Source of the DNA: Lentilitoribacter sp. Alg239-R112
GTDB lineage: Bacteria > Pseudomonadota > Alphaproteobacteria > Rhizobiales > Rhizobiaceae
Reading direction: 5' to 3'
Assembly: GCF_900537175.1 (NCBI RefSeq)
Contig: NZ_LS999833.1
Coordinates: forward strand, 868,001 to 932,000
DNA: 64,000 bases
The position numbers were made by a program, and so were the translations under genes. Position 1 is the first letter of the stretch; the number at the start of each line of letters is the position of its first letter. Positions 54,349-62,632 of the stretch are shown in pieces. The notes beneath the pieces were generated by a model, which ran no database searches, was not told where the DNA came from, and saw only the letters and a program-made list of their open reading frames with translations.

Positions 54349-57003
54349 TTAGAAGTTCAACGAAATATCGCGATGATCAGACAGACAACCTGCCACAGAT
54401 AACGCTTGCTCTCTTGTCAATTTTGGTTGCTGGCGAATACCAATATTATGACGAATTGATTGCTCATATTCGCCTAATTTCGGCAAAATATTCGTCACGC
54501 CTGCTTTACGCCATTCAATCTGCTCATCATAAAGCTTAACTGCTTTTGCAATCTCTTTAAGCGCCTTTTCTTTATTTGGTTTTCTAGCCTTAATAGCGCG
54601 GCGGGCTTTGGAGATAGCTGATTTTACTTTATCAGCACCCGCAACATCGCCAAACTTTTTAGCAAGGGCAGCTAAAGGCTCTACCATATCGACAGGTTGA
54701 TTATCTTCAATTTGTGCTGATGCCGCGTAGAGTTCATCTTTTAGCTCATTAAATGCATCTGTCGAATTTAGTACATTCATCATCTCAACCACCGGCTCAT
54801 AACCTTCCTGAGACGCACGATAGAATTTACCTCTTTCAGAAGTTACTGTTTTTCGTAGCTTGCTATAAGTTTCAAACTTTCCTTCCCAATCCGATGGAAT
54901 TTTAGCTGTAAGCTCAGTAATATCTTTATCGATGTTCTCTAGCTTTTGGTTGATGGCCACTGCTCGCTTTTCAGAACCTTCAGGCAAACGGCTTAACTCA
55001 GTCTCAAGTTCGGCCTTATGAGTTTCTAAACGCCTGATATCGCGTTCGACTTCCCGTACAAAATGATGATCGGGACGATAGGCATCAGACGCATCAAGCA
55101 CAACCTGCTCTGCTGCGATAGCGCCGTCTAGAAGTGCAAATGATTGCTCAGCACTGTCAAAACTTTTAGCCAAATCTTTGCTCATACCAGATGGCAATGT
55201 GGATAAATCAATATTACGCGCCATCGAAATATTTTGCAGCAAACCAGCCTTGTTTGTTGCGAATTCTTTAACCAGATAATTATCAACACAATAACCCAGT
55301 TTTGGGTTGCGCGGGGGCGGGGAATTTTCCGAAAGCAACGACACTCTATTTGGCAGGTAATTTACCAATTGTGGCACAGCGCCAACAATGGCTAGAGCAG
55401 ATAATTGCAACAAGATGAATGGGATCACTCCCTTATACATATTGATCGTTTTAACCACAGCTGGCGCAACGCCTCGCAGATAAAACAGCGCAAACCCAAA
55501 TGGTGGTGTGAGGAATGATGTTTGAATGTTCAGACCAATCATCACGCCCAACCAAACAGCAGTCACATTTGCCTCTGGATCAGCCAGCAAAATCGGCGCA
55601 ACAATTGGTACCACAACAACAGCAATTTCAATAAAATCAAGAAAGAAACCAAGGACGAAAATCACAGCCATAACAATAAGAAACTTTGTCCAAAAACCGC
55701 CCGGTAATCCTTCGAGAAACTCTTTAACCAAATGCTCTCCACCAAATGCGCGGAAGGCAGCTGTCAGAATGGCAGCACCAAGCAGAATAATGAAAACAAG
55801 TGATGTCGTTTTCGCTGTTTCAATCATAACGCCATGAAGCGTATTTTCAATTTTGAGTGCTCGAATACCACTCCAAACAAGGGCTGTAATCAGACCAGTT
55901 GTACCAATAATTGCAAGCGCGATACCAAATTGGTCTTCGGCTGAATTAATGCTTTTCACGTTGGTATTGTAGAGCGAAAGCGTAATTGTGATGAGAACTA
56001 ACGAAGCGATGGCCAACAATGCTGGATAATAGGCGCGGGAGTGCCCTTCTCTGAGACGATAACCCGCCATTATGAGTGCGCCACCTGCACCGATTGCGCC
56101 TGCTTGATTCACCGTTGCAATACCGCCAATGATTGAACCAAGAACAAGGAAAATCAGAAGAAGTGGAGGAACCAGGGTCAAGACCACTTTGACTAAAAAC
56201 GCACCGTCAATCTTCCCTTCAGAAGCAACTGGCGGTGCTGCTTTTGGGTTGAAGAATGCATAAATCAAAATATAGGCCATATAGAGCACGACAAGCACAA
56301 TGCCCGGAATAAATGCACCTAAGAACATTTCGCCGGCGCTTGTGGATACGACATCAAAAATCGACGGCATAGACAATTCGCCTGTCGCATCCTTAAAGAG
56401 CGCTTTGCGCGCAGTACCAGCTTGATCCGCAGCACTGGATAATTGGTCGGCAAGAATAATCAACACAATAGACGGTGGGATGATCTGACCTAATGTTCCT
56501 GATGCCGCAATCGTACCTGTGGCAAGAGGCTGCGAATAATTATTACGTAACATTGCAGGCAGGGAGATAAGGCCCATTGCAACTACTGTCGCGCCTACAA
56601 TACCAGTTGTTGCAGCAAGCAATGCACCCACAAAAACGACTGAAATACCGAGGCCACCTGGCACAGGACCAAAAAGTCTGGCCATTGTGATGAGCAAGTC
56701 TTCCGCGATTTTTGAACGCTGAAGCATAATACCCATAAAGATGAACAGCGGAATGGCAATGAGGGTGTCTCGTTCGGGTTCCCAATAGACCCCACGAAGG
56801 TTGGTTACACCGGCACTTAGCCATTGCGCGGGGCCACCCTGCGCGAAGAAAATATCGCTATCGCCCAGAAATAAATATCCGGCACCCGCAGCCAGCAAGA
56901 TTGTGATGATGGATGAGCCAGGCAGGGCAAAGGCCACCGGGTAGCCGACACCCAAAGCAATTGCCATAAGTACGACAAGGAGAAAGAGAAAAAACAGTTC
57001 CAT
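54349..57003 (-). CDS. TRAP transporter large permease (DctM-like) with 330-residue C-terminal extension
   Basis: An 884-residue protein. Residues 1-552 form the TRAP large membrane subunit (about 12-14 helices; GALLAATTGIVGATVVAMGLISLP, PPSIVLIILADQ, QTSFLTPPFGFALFYLRG). It holds an insert of about 85 residues with two extra helices (328-345 and 358-380). Residues 553-884 are a soluble, charged, mostly helical tail with predicted coiled coil (VREVERDIRRLETHKAELETELSRL) and a Lys-rich end (KARRAIKARKPNKEKALKEIAKAV). The usual DctM is about 430 residues. It is the last gene of the dctP-Q-M operon, 11 bases after the small subunit stop. Confidence 0.9.
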   Translation of the reverse strand: MELFFLFLLVVLMAIALGVGYPVAFALPGSSIITILLAAGAGYLFLGDSDIFFAQGGPAQWLSAGVTNLRGVYWEPERDTLIAIPLFIFMGIMLQRSKIAEDLLITMARLFGPVPGGLGISVVFVGALLAATTGIVGATVVAMGLISLPAMLRNNYSQPLATGTIAASGTLGQIIPPSIVLIILADQLSSAADQAGTARKALFKDATGELSMPSIFDVVSTSAGEMFLGAFIPGIVLVVLYMAYILIYAFFNPKAAPPVASEGKIDGAFLVKVVLTLVPPLLLIFLVLGSIIGGIATVNQAGAIGAGGALIMAGYRLREGHSRAYYPALLAIASLVLITITLSLYNTNVKSINSAEDQFGIALAIIGTTGLITALVWSGIRALKIENTLHGVMIETAKTTSLVFIILLGAAILTAAFRAFGGEHLVKEFLEGLPGGFWTKFLIVMAVIFVLGFFLDFIEIAVVVVPIVAPILLADPEANVTAVWLGVMIGLNIQTSFLTPPFGFALFYLRGVAPAVVKTINMYKGVIPFILLQLSALAIVGAVPQLVNYLPNRVSLLSENSPPPRNPKLGYCVDNYLVKEFATNKAGLLQNISMARNIDLSTLPSGMSKDLAKSFDSAEQSFALLDGAIAAEQVVLDASDAYRPDHHFVREVERDIRRLETHKAELETELSRLPEGSEKRAVAINQKLENIDKDITELTAKIPSDWEGKFETYSKLRKTVTSERGKFYRASQEGYEPVVEMMNVLNSTDAFNELKDELYAASAQIEDNQPVDMVEPLAALAKKFGDVAGADKVKSAISKARRAIKARKPNKEKALKEIAKAVKLYDEQIEWRKAGVTNILPKLGEYEQSIRHNIGIRQQPKLTREQALSVAGCLSDHRDISLNF

Positions 57004-57014
57004 AATAACTTCCT

Positions 57015-58058
57015 CTAATGCGCGTCTGATGGTTTAGGCATATGTTTGCCCGCTTCACCGCGTATATCTGCTACAGCCCCGAAGAGATAGGACACAAATT
57101 GAATCATCATTGATATGGCGAAGACACCTAAGAATGCGGCCATAAGGTATTTTACGTAAAGCCCAAAACCCGATTGCGATGTTTCGAAGTTAAACAATGG
57201 GCTGTTAATAATTGATGCCTTATTATCCATGCCGACAAACAGGATAATCCAACATAATGATATGCCTAGGAAAACCGAACCATAAGCGTTTACATAGCCT
57301 TTAGATTTCTCCTCAAATCCGGCGTAGAAAATATCCACTCGCACATGGCCTTCTTCCAGCAATGTATAGGCACTGGCAAAAAGGAAAAGTGCCCCATACC
57401 AAAAACGAACAAGGTCAGACATAAAGGCCTGTTCATAAGAAAAAATAAACCGCGAGAACACAATCAGAAGCTCAGCCACCACTATGAGAAGAGCGAGCCA
57501 ATGAAAACCAAGTGTACGTGTGAAAAAAGCCATGACAACGCCCAGACCAATAAGGGGAACATGCACATAAGGGCCGCGAAATTGGGCCCGCCCGAGATCC
57601 TTAGAGAATTGTTCACTCACGAATACATCCAAGAAACCCTCAATCCGCAAAAATGAAATTAACGTGTCTGCAAGCCCGACAAAAAGCACTGCCCAGAATG
57701 CAGCTCTAATAAAGAAGGCATTGAGTGATGAGACGGTAAAGCTATCGGTTCGTAATGATGTTTGGCGGCAAGCCAGCACATAAGCAAATGTTACACCAAT
57801 TGCGATAGGATATAGCGCAAATTGAAAGAAATCGGCGCCAAGATCTCCACCTGTCGCAAAGCCAAGACCTGCGCCAGGGAAACCTGCACCATTTGATAGA
57901 AAATTGTTAATGAGGTAAACGAGCATAATTGCCAGATTTGTCCACCCAAAAAGGCGAATAAGCATTGAAGCTCTATCAGACATTACAAATGAAGTATTGT
58001 TCACCGCATCATTGCCCGCCGACGCACTGCCTTCAGGCGTTGCCGCTTGATCAACCAT
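57015..58058 (-). CDS. TRAP transporter small permease, large variant (DctQ-like)
   Basis: A 347-residue membrane protein, about twice the usual DctQ length. It has extra N-terminal helices (about residues 31-53, 77-93 and 108-140) before the four-helix DctQ core, in which WYGALFLFASAYTLLEEGHVRVDIFYAG (about 210-245) is the signature. TakPQM-type transporters for 2-oxoacids have a similarly large small subunit. dctM starts 11 bases downstream; dctP lies 92 bases upstream with a strong intercistronic hairpin in the gap. Confidence 0.88.
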   Translation of the reverse strand: MVDQAATPEGSASAGNDAVNNTSFVMSDRASMLIRLFGWTNLAIMLVYLINNFLSNGAGFPGAGLGFATGGDLGADFFQFALYPIAIGVTFAYVLACRQTSLRTDSFTVSSLNAFFIRAAFWAVLFVGLADTLISFLRIEGFLDVFVSEQFSKDLGRAQFRGPYVHVPLIGLGVVMAFFTRTLGFHWLALLIVVAELLIVFSRFIFSYEQAFMSDLVRFWYGALFLFASAYTLLEEGHVRVDIFYAGFEEKSKGYVNAYGSVFLGISLCWIILFVGMDNKASIINSPLFNFETSQSGFGLYVKYLMAAFLGVFAISMMIQFVSYLFGAVADIRGEAGKHMPKPSDAH

Positions 58059-58102
58059 TATGGGTCCCCTGATTCGTCATATGCATTTCTCATGCATAAA
58101 AG

Positions 58103-58126
58103 GGTGAGGCAGATATCCGCCTCACC
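58103..58126 (-). other. Intercistronic hairpin between dctP and dctQ
   Basis: GGTGAGGC (58103-58110) pairs with GCCTCACC (58119-58126) over an 8-base loop; on the minus strand it follows the dctP stop and has only a short T4 after it. It probably stabilises the dctP part of the mRNA or causes partial termination, as is common after binding-protein genes. Confidence 0.65.
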
Positions 58127-58150
58127 AAAGGTTACGTTAAAACCTTGATT

Positions 58151-59233
58151 CTACTGATTAAGAACAGCATTACGTTTTTGAACGTAAGCCATATCAGATA
58201 GGGATGTCCAAGCACCAAGCTCGTCACGTTTTTCAACCACTGCATCGTAAATTTTTGCAGATAGTGGAGAATGATCGCGTGCTTCTTCAATAACTTCCTG
58301 AGCGGCCTCACCAAAGGCCTCATAGACGTCATCGTTGAATTCACGAAGCTGGACACCATGATCGTTGATCAAGCGGTTGAGATATGCACCATTATTGGCA
58401 TTTGTTTCTGCCATTGTGCGCGCGTTCTCTTCGTTACATGCTGCTTCAATGATAGCTTGATCATTTTTAGACAGGCCAGCCCACCAAGACGCATTCATAC
58501 CAAGCGCAAGCTGAGCACCTGGTTCGTGCATACCAGGCCAGTAATAATATTTAGCCGCTTCGTAGAACTTCATGAAGTAATCGTTGAATGGACCAACCCA
58601 CTCAGTCGCGTCAATCGCACCTGAAACAAGGTTTTCATAAATCTGACCACCTGGAAGTGAAACAGGAGACGCGCCCAATTTAGACATAACGTCGCCACCA
58701 AGACCAGGAATACGCATTTTAAGACCTTTAAGGTCGTCCGGTGAGTTGATTTCTTTATTGAACCAACCGCCCATTTGAACGCCAGTATTACCCATAGCAA
58801 AGTTTTTAAGGCCAAATTCGCCTGCCAACTCATCCCAAAGCTCTTGACCACCAGCATATTTAATCCATGCATCGATCTCTGTGTAAGTCATGCCGAACGG
58901 AATAGCAGTAAACGGAGCCCAACCTGGGTGCTTACCTTTCCAGTAGTAATCAGCGCCAATATACGCTTGCGCATTACCGGACGCGACTTCATCGAACGAA
59001 TCAAACGCGCCAACGCGCTCACCGGCAGCAAAGTACTGTGTATCAATACGACCATCAGTCAGTTCGGAAATGCGTGCGGCTAGACGCTGAGCTGGAAGCC
59101 CAAGACCAGGGAAATCCCGTGGCCAAGTTGATACGATAACCATTTCGGTTTTGCCTTGCGCAACAGCAGGTGCGGCAAGAGTTGTAGCGGCACCAGCAAG
59201 TGCTGCGCCTTTTAGAAATTTACGACGTTCCAT
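58151..59233 (-). CDS. TRAP transporter substrate-binding protein (TakP-like)
   Basis: A 360-residue periplasmic binding protein. The N-terminus MERRKFLKGAALAGAATT has a twin-arginine motif, with a cut after PAVA, so it is probably exported folded by Tat. The mature protein starts with a TRAP binding fold (VSTWPRDFPGLGLPAQRLAARI, FKEVASG-like FDEVASGNAQAYIGADYYW). WKGKHPGWAPFTAIPFG and VGPFNDYFMKFYEAAKYYYWPGMHEPG recall TakP of Rhodobacter, which binds pyruvate and other 2-oxoacids. The gene heads the dctPQM operon and is divergent from the Cache kinase. Confidence 0.92.
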   Translation of the reverse strand: MERRKFLKGAALAGAATTLAAPAVAQGKTEMVIVSTWPRDFPGLGLPAQRLAARISELTDGRIDTQYFAAGERVGAFDSFDEVASGNAQAYIGADYYWKGKHPGWAPFTAIPFGMTYTEIDAWIKYAGGQELWDELAGEFGLKNFAMGNTGVQMGGWFNKEINSPDDLKGLKMRIPGLGGDVMSKLGASPVSLPGGQIYENLVSGAIDATEWVGPFNDYFMKFYEAAKYYYWPGMHEPGAQLALGMNASWWAGLSKNDQAIIEAACNEENARTMAETNANNGAYLNRLINDHGVQLREFNDDVYEAFGEAAQEVIEEARDHSPLSAKIYDAVVEKRDELGAWTSLSDMAYVQKRNAVLNQ

Positions 59234-59290
59234 TAGGTCCTCCCAAGAACATAAAAAACCAGAGCACCGTTTTGATACCCTGTCTCACTC

Positions 59291-59346
59291 CTTACAAATG
59301 TAAGAAATAAAGAACAACACGTGTTACTACCGCTTCACATCGGTAG
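59291..59346. promoter_or_regulatory. Cluster of three inverted repeats between dctP and the sensor kinase
   Basis: CTTACA-AA-TGTAAG (59291-59304), AACACGTGTT (59316-59325) and CTACCG-N8-CGGTAG (59327-59346) are three perfect inverted repeats packed in the 190-base divergent promoter region. They are candidate binding sites for the adjacent NarL-type regulator or a global regulator. Confidence 0.55.
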
Positions 59347-59424
59347 AACTACGGATTTTTTGGAAATTTGTTATAGTTATGCCAATGTAACTTGATAAAA
59401 TGCGTTCATATTTTGGAATGGGTT

Positions 59425-60792
59425 ATGAATTTTAAAACAAAACTTCTTGTCATCACCGTATTGCCAACAATCTTAATTGCATTAGCCTCAACCTATATTA
59501 TCGATGTTCTGGCATCCCGTCTGGCGCAATCACAGGCCAAAGCCATTGAAGAGTTTTATCTAGAGCAAAAACAAGCGGAACTTCTAAATTATGTCGCATT
59601 GGCAAAAAATGCTCTTACTCCTAGTTACGGCTCCTATCTCAAGTCGGAACGCAAGGCCCAATATGAAGCACGCCGAATTGTTCGCAAGATGACTTTTGGT
59701 GAAGATAATTATTTCTACATTTATGATGGAAATGGAACCAATATTGTCAACCCGCGGCATACCCACCTCATCGGCAGCAATTGGATAGGTTTGCGCGATG
59801 AAAATGGCAAAACCGTAATCAAGGACCTCATAGCACGTGCCAAAACGGGCGATGCCTATACCTACACATGGAAGAAACCTTCCAGCGGTGAATATGTCGA
59901 TAAACTCGGATTCTCAGTCTATCTACCCAAATGGGACTGGATGTTGGGCACCGGTATTTATCTTGATGATGTATCTGATCAAATTAGGAAAATCCAAGAT
60001 CAAACGGAAATTAGAATCGGAGAAACGCGACTTATTATCTTATTACTCGCACTCGGCTCACTTATCTTGACAGCGATTATTTTGACTCTGGCCAGAGTTA
60101 GTGAACAACGCTTTGCCGATGAACGATTACGATTACTAACAGCTAGAATTGTCGACGTGCAGGAAGAAGAACGAAAACGGGTGGCACATGAGTTACATGA
60201 TGGTATCAGCCAGTTACTTGTTTCAGCACGATACGGACTTGAAGCCGCTGTATCAAAAGCAAAAAGCGTTGGTGTGCGCGAACCACTCGATAAGTCTATT
60301 CAGACAATCGACGATACAATCAACGAAGTTCGCCGAATCTCGATGGCGCTTCGACCTTCCGTTCTTGATGATATGGGCCTTGTTTCAGCCGTTAAAAGTT
60401 TGGGTGCAGAATATTCCAAACAGACAGGCATTTCAGTCCATGTGAATGCAAAACAACCTAAGAAACTAATAACCGATGAAACACGTATTGCCGTTTATCG
60501 GGTCATCCAAGAGGCCTTAACCAATGCCGATCGTCATTCAAAAGCGACCGAAATAAACATCTCCTTGAAGCGAGAACGTTCAAGATTCTTGTTATTGCTT
60601 GAAGATAATGGTGTCGGAATTAGCCACCACACCAAATGGCCTCCAACAGGTTCTGGCCTCGGCATACGCAATATGCAAGAACGAATTGACGCCATAGGGG
60701 GCACAATAAATTTCAAAAATGCCACTCCCAGCGGCCTGATCATTGAAATAGGGATTCCAATTGATAAGAAGTTGGAGCAAACGGAAAAGTGA
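59425..60792 (+). CDS. Cache-domain sensor histidine kinase (NarX/DegS type)
   Basis: A 455-residue sensor. Order: a membrane helix (about 7-28), a periplasmic single Cache domain (about 42-185, FGEDNYFYIYDGNGTNIVNPRHTHLIG and PKWDWMLGTGIYLDDV), a second helix (203-223), a HisKA_3 dimerisation segment with phospho-His258 (RVAHELHDGISQLL) and an HATPase_c domain (EDNGVGISH, GSGLGIRNMQERI). sCache domains of this sort often bind small organic acids. The ATG at 59425 gives MNFKTKLLVITVL. Divergent from dctP, and the next gene is its regulator, with one base shared (TGATG). Confidence 0.93.
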   Translation: MNFKTKLLVITVLPTILIALASTYIIDVLASRLAQSQAKAIEEFYLEQKQAELLNYVALAKNALTPSYGSYLKSERKAQYEARRIVRKMTFGEDNYFYIYDGNGTNIVNPRHTHLIGSNWIGLRDENGKTVIKDLIARAKTGDAYTYTWKKPSSGEYVDKLGFSVYLPKWDWMLGTGIYLDDVSDQIRKIQDQTEIRIGETRLIILLLALGSLILTAIILTLARVSEQRFADERLRLLTARIVDVQEEERKRVAHELHDGISQLLVSARYGLEAAVSKAKSVGVREPLDKSIQTIDDTINEVRRISMALRPSVLDDMGLVSAVKSLGAEYSKQTGISVHVNAKQPKKLITDETRIAVYRVIQEALTNADRHSKATEINISLKRERSRFLLLLEDNGVGISHHTKWPPTGSGLGIRNMQERIDAIGGTINFKNATPSGLIIEIGIPIDKKLEQTEK

Positions 60793-61487
60793 TGTATGGT
60801 GACGGCACTATTGTTGTGGGGAGCGAACATAGTATTTCAATGAACTCTCAGAAAATCAGACTCATTATTGCTGACGATCACGACCTTGTTCGTGAGGGTA
60901 TTCATTCGCGGCTTGTGAACGAGGCAAATATCGATCTTGTTGGTGAGGCCAAGAACGGGCGCGAAGCCGTTGAATTGTGCGGACTATATGAACCTGATCT
61001 GTTACTTCTGGATATTTCTATGCCCGAGCTTAACGGGCTAGAAGCAGCTAAAATCATCCGACAAGACATGCCCGACATAAAGATCTTGTTCCTCTCCGTC
61101 TACGACAATGAAGAATACGTGCAAGAGGCATTACGCATTGGTGCAAATGGCTTCGTGCTCAAAGATGCATCTAAAGCGGAAATGCTCAACGCGATTGCGA
61201 TGGCGTCAGAAGGTGCGACATATCTTGGACCAAAGCTTAGCAAATCACTATCACAAAGCATGAATGGCAACGCAAATGGGCGATCTGGTCAGTCTGACTA
61301 CGGGCTTACCAACAGAGAAAAACAGGTCTTATCTGCGATATCGAAAGGCATGCCCAATAAACAAATTGCAGATAGTATGAAAATTTCGGTACGAACAGTT
61401 GAAAGCCATCGCATGTCAATCCGAGAAAAAACAGGTGGCGGAAATGCTGTCATGCTTACAAAGATAGCAATCGAATTGGGCCTCTAG
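60792..61487 (+). CDS. NarL/LuxR-family response regulator
   Basis: A 231-residue regulator: REC domain (RLIIADDHDLVREGIHSRLV; phospho-acceptor Asp74 in LLLDISMPELNG; Lys in FVLKDASKAEM) and a C-terminal LuxR HTH (LTNREKQVLSAISKGMPNKQIADSMKISVRTVESH). Partner of the upstream Cache kinase; start codon ATG overlaps the kinase stop, with GGAAAAG before it. An ATG at 60840 (MNSQKIRLIIADDH), with an unusually far GGGGAG upstream, is an alternative that removes an atypical N-terminal 16 residues. Probable activator of the divergent TRAP operon. Confidence 0.93.
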   Translation: MYGDGTIVVGSEHSISMNSQKIRLIIADDHDLVREGIHSRLVNEANIDLVGEAKNGREAVELCGLYEPDLLLLDISMPELNGLEAAKIIRQDMPDIKILFLSVYDNEEYVQEALRIGANGFVLKDASKAEMLNAIAMASEGATYLGPKLSKSLSQSMNGNANGRSGQSDYGLTNREKQVLSAISKGMPNKQIADSMKISVRTVESHRMSIREKTGGGNAVMLTKIAIELGL

Positions 61488-62521
61488 ATTTTAATTACAT
61501 GCGCGCGAGGCTGAGCTAATGATGCGCGCTCGACTATGCGTGTCTCAAGTTTGATATTTTCAAAACCAGCATCATTGGAAATTTGTCTTATTAGCGACTT
61601 AGCTGCATCTGCACCCATTCTTCGGTGAGGAACACGAACGGTTGTTAAATGAGGCTCAACAACAGATGCAAGCTGGATATCGTCAAATCCAGTAATGGAT
61701 ATATCTTCTGGCACACGCAGACCCAACGCCTTTGCAGCTAAGACTGACGCAGCAGCCAAAACATCGTTGTTGCAAACCACGGCTGTTGGTGGATCTACGT
61801 CCTTCATGATCGATTTGAAAACTTCTGTAGCCGCATCAAAATCAAATGGGCTCTCATAAACATGAACCGGCAAATTAGCATCTTCAACTGCTTTTGTATA
61901 TCCAGCAACGCGTTCAACAGAGCGGTTATTATTCTTTAATATGCCTGAAATTAAAGCGACACGACGGTGACCAAATGATATAACTTTTTCCGTCATTTCT
62001 TGCATGGCCGCTCTATTATCAAATCCAACAAAATGCCCGGCTTCTCTTCGCTTGCCTGATGAATGATGGCTCCATGAAACAACAAAAGGGACATTTCTTT
62101 CATTCAGAAAATCGTAAATTGCAGAACTTCTGTCCGTCCCGATTAGGAAAAGTCCTTCTGCCCCCCGCGATACCAGTGATCGAATTTGTTTTTCTTCAGT
62201 TCCCTGATCATAGGAGGAGCTTGCGACAAGCAAATCAAATCCTGCACCATTTAAAACCTCTTGAAAGGCCTGCAGGCCGCTCGCAAAAATAGAATTTTCC
62301 ATGGTTGGAATAATCGCACCAATGATATTCGAACGATTTGCAGCAAGAGCTCTTGCATTAGAGTTTGGAAGATAACCTAACTCATTAACTGCATTTAAAA
62401 CCTTCTCACGCGTTTTAGAAACAACCTGACCAGGCGAATTAAGACAACGCGAAACGGTTGCGGTTGATACACCAGCCAATCGCGCCACATCTTCCAGTTT
62501 CGGTAAATCATTACCTCTCAA
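61484..62521 (-). CDS. LacI-family transcriptional regulator
   Basis: A 345-residue repressor. The HTH is LEDVARLAGVSTATVSRCLNSPGQV (about 8-32) with the hinge helix NSNARALAANRSN, then a periplasmic-binding-like effector domain (IIGAIIPTMENSIFASGLQAF; VAGYTKAVEDANLPV; ITGFDDIQLASVVEPHLTTVRVP). The start is a TTG at 62521 with AAGGGG 8 bases before; an in-frame stop lies just upstream. Divergent from the HisD-like gene, whose promoter carries a perfect 26-base palindrome that this protein likely binds. The TAG stops of this gene and the NarL regulator share CTAG. Confidence 0.93.
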   Translation of the reverse strand: MRGNDLPKLEDVARLAGVSTATVSRCLNSPGQVVSKTREKVLNAVNELGYLPNSNARALAANRSNIIGAIIPTMENSIFASGLQAFQEVLNGAGFDLLVASSSYDQGTEEKQIRSLVSRGAEGLFLIGTDRSSAIYDFLNERNVPFVVSWSHHSSGKRREAGHFVGFDNRAAMQEMTEKVISFGHRRVALISGILKNNNRSVERVAGYTKAVEDANLPVHVYESPFDFDAATEVFKSIMKDVDPPTAVVCNNDVLAAASVLAAKALGLRVPEDISITGFDDIQLASVVEPHLTTVRVPHRRMGADAAKSLIRQISNDAGFENIKLETRIVERASLAQPRAHVIKI

Positions 62522-62571
62522 CAGGATTCCCCTTCGTTTTCACAATAAACATGTAACTTATAAAAAAAGAC

Positions 62572-62604
62572 TTGCCAAGCTAAATGTAAGCGCTTACATT
62601 TAGC
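62572..62604 (+). promoter_or_regulatory. LacI-type operator overlapping the HisD-like promoter
   Basis: TTGCCA (62572-62577), a 17-base spacer and TACATT (62595-62600) form the promoter. A perfect 26-base palindrome (62579-62604; core TGTAAGCGCTTACA with the central CG of LacI/GalR sites) covers the spacer and -10. A bound repressor would block RNA polymerase directly. Confidence 0.9.
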
Positions 62605-62632
62605 CAGACGAATTTTACAGATAGAGATAAAA

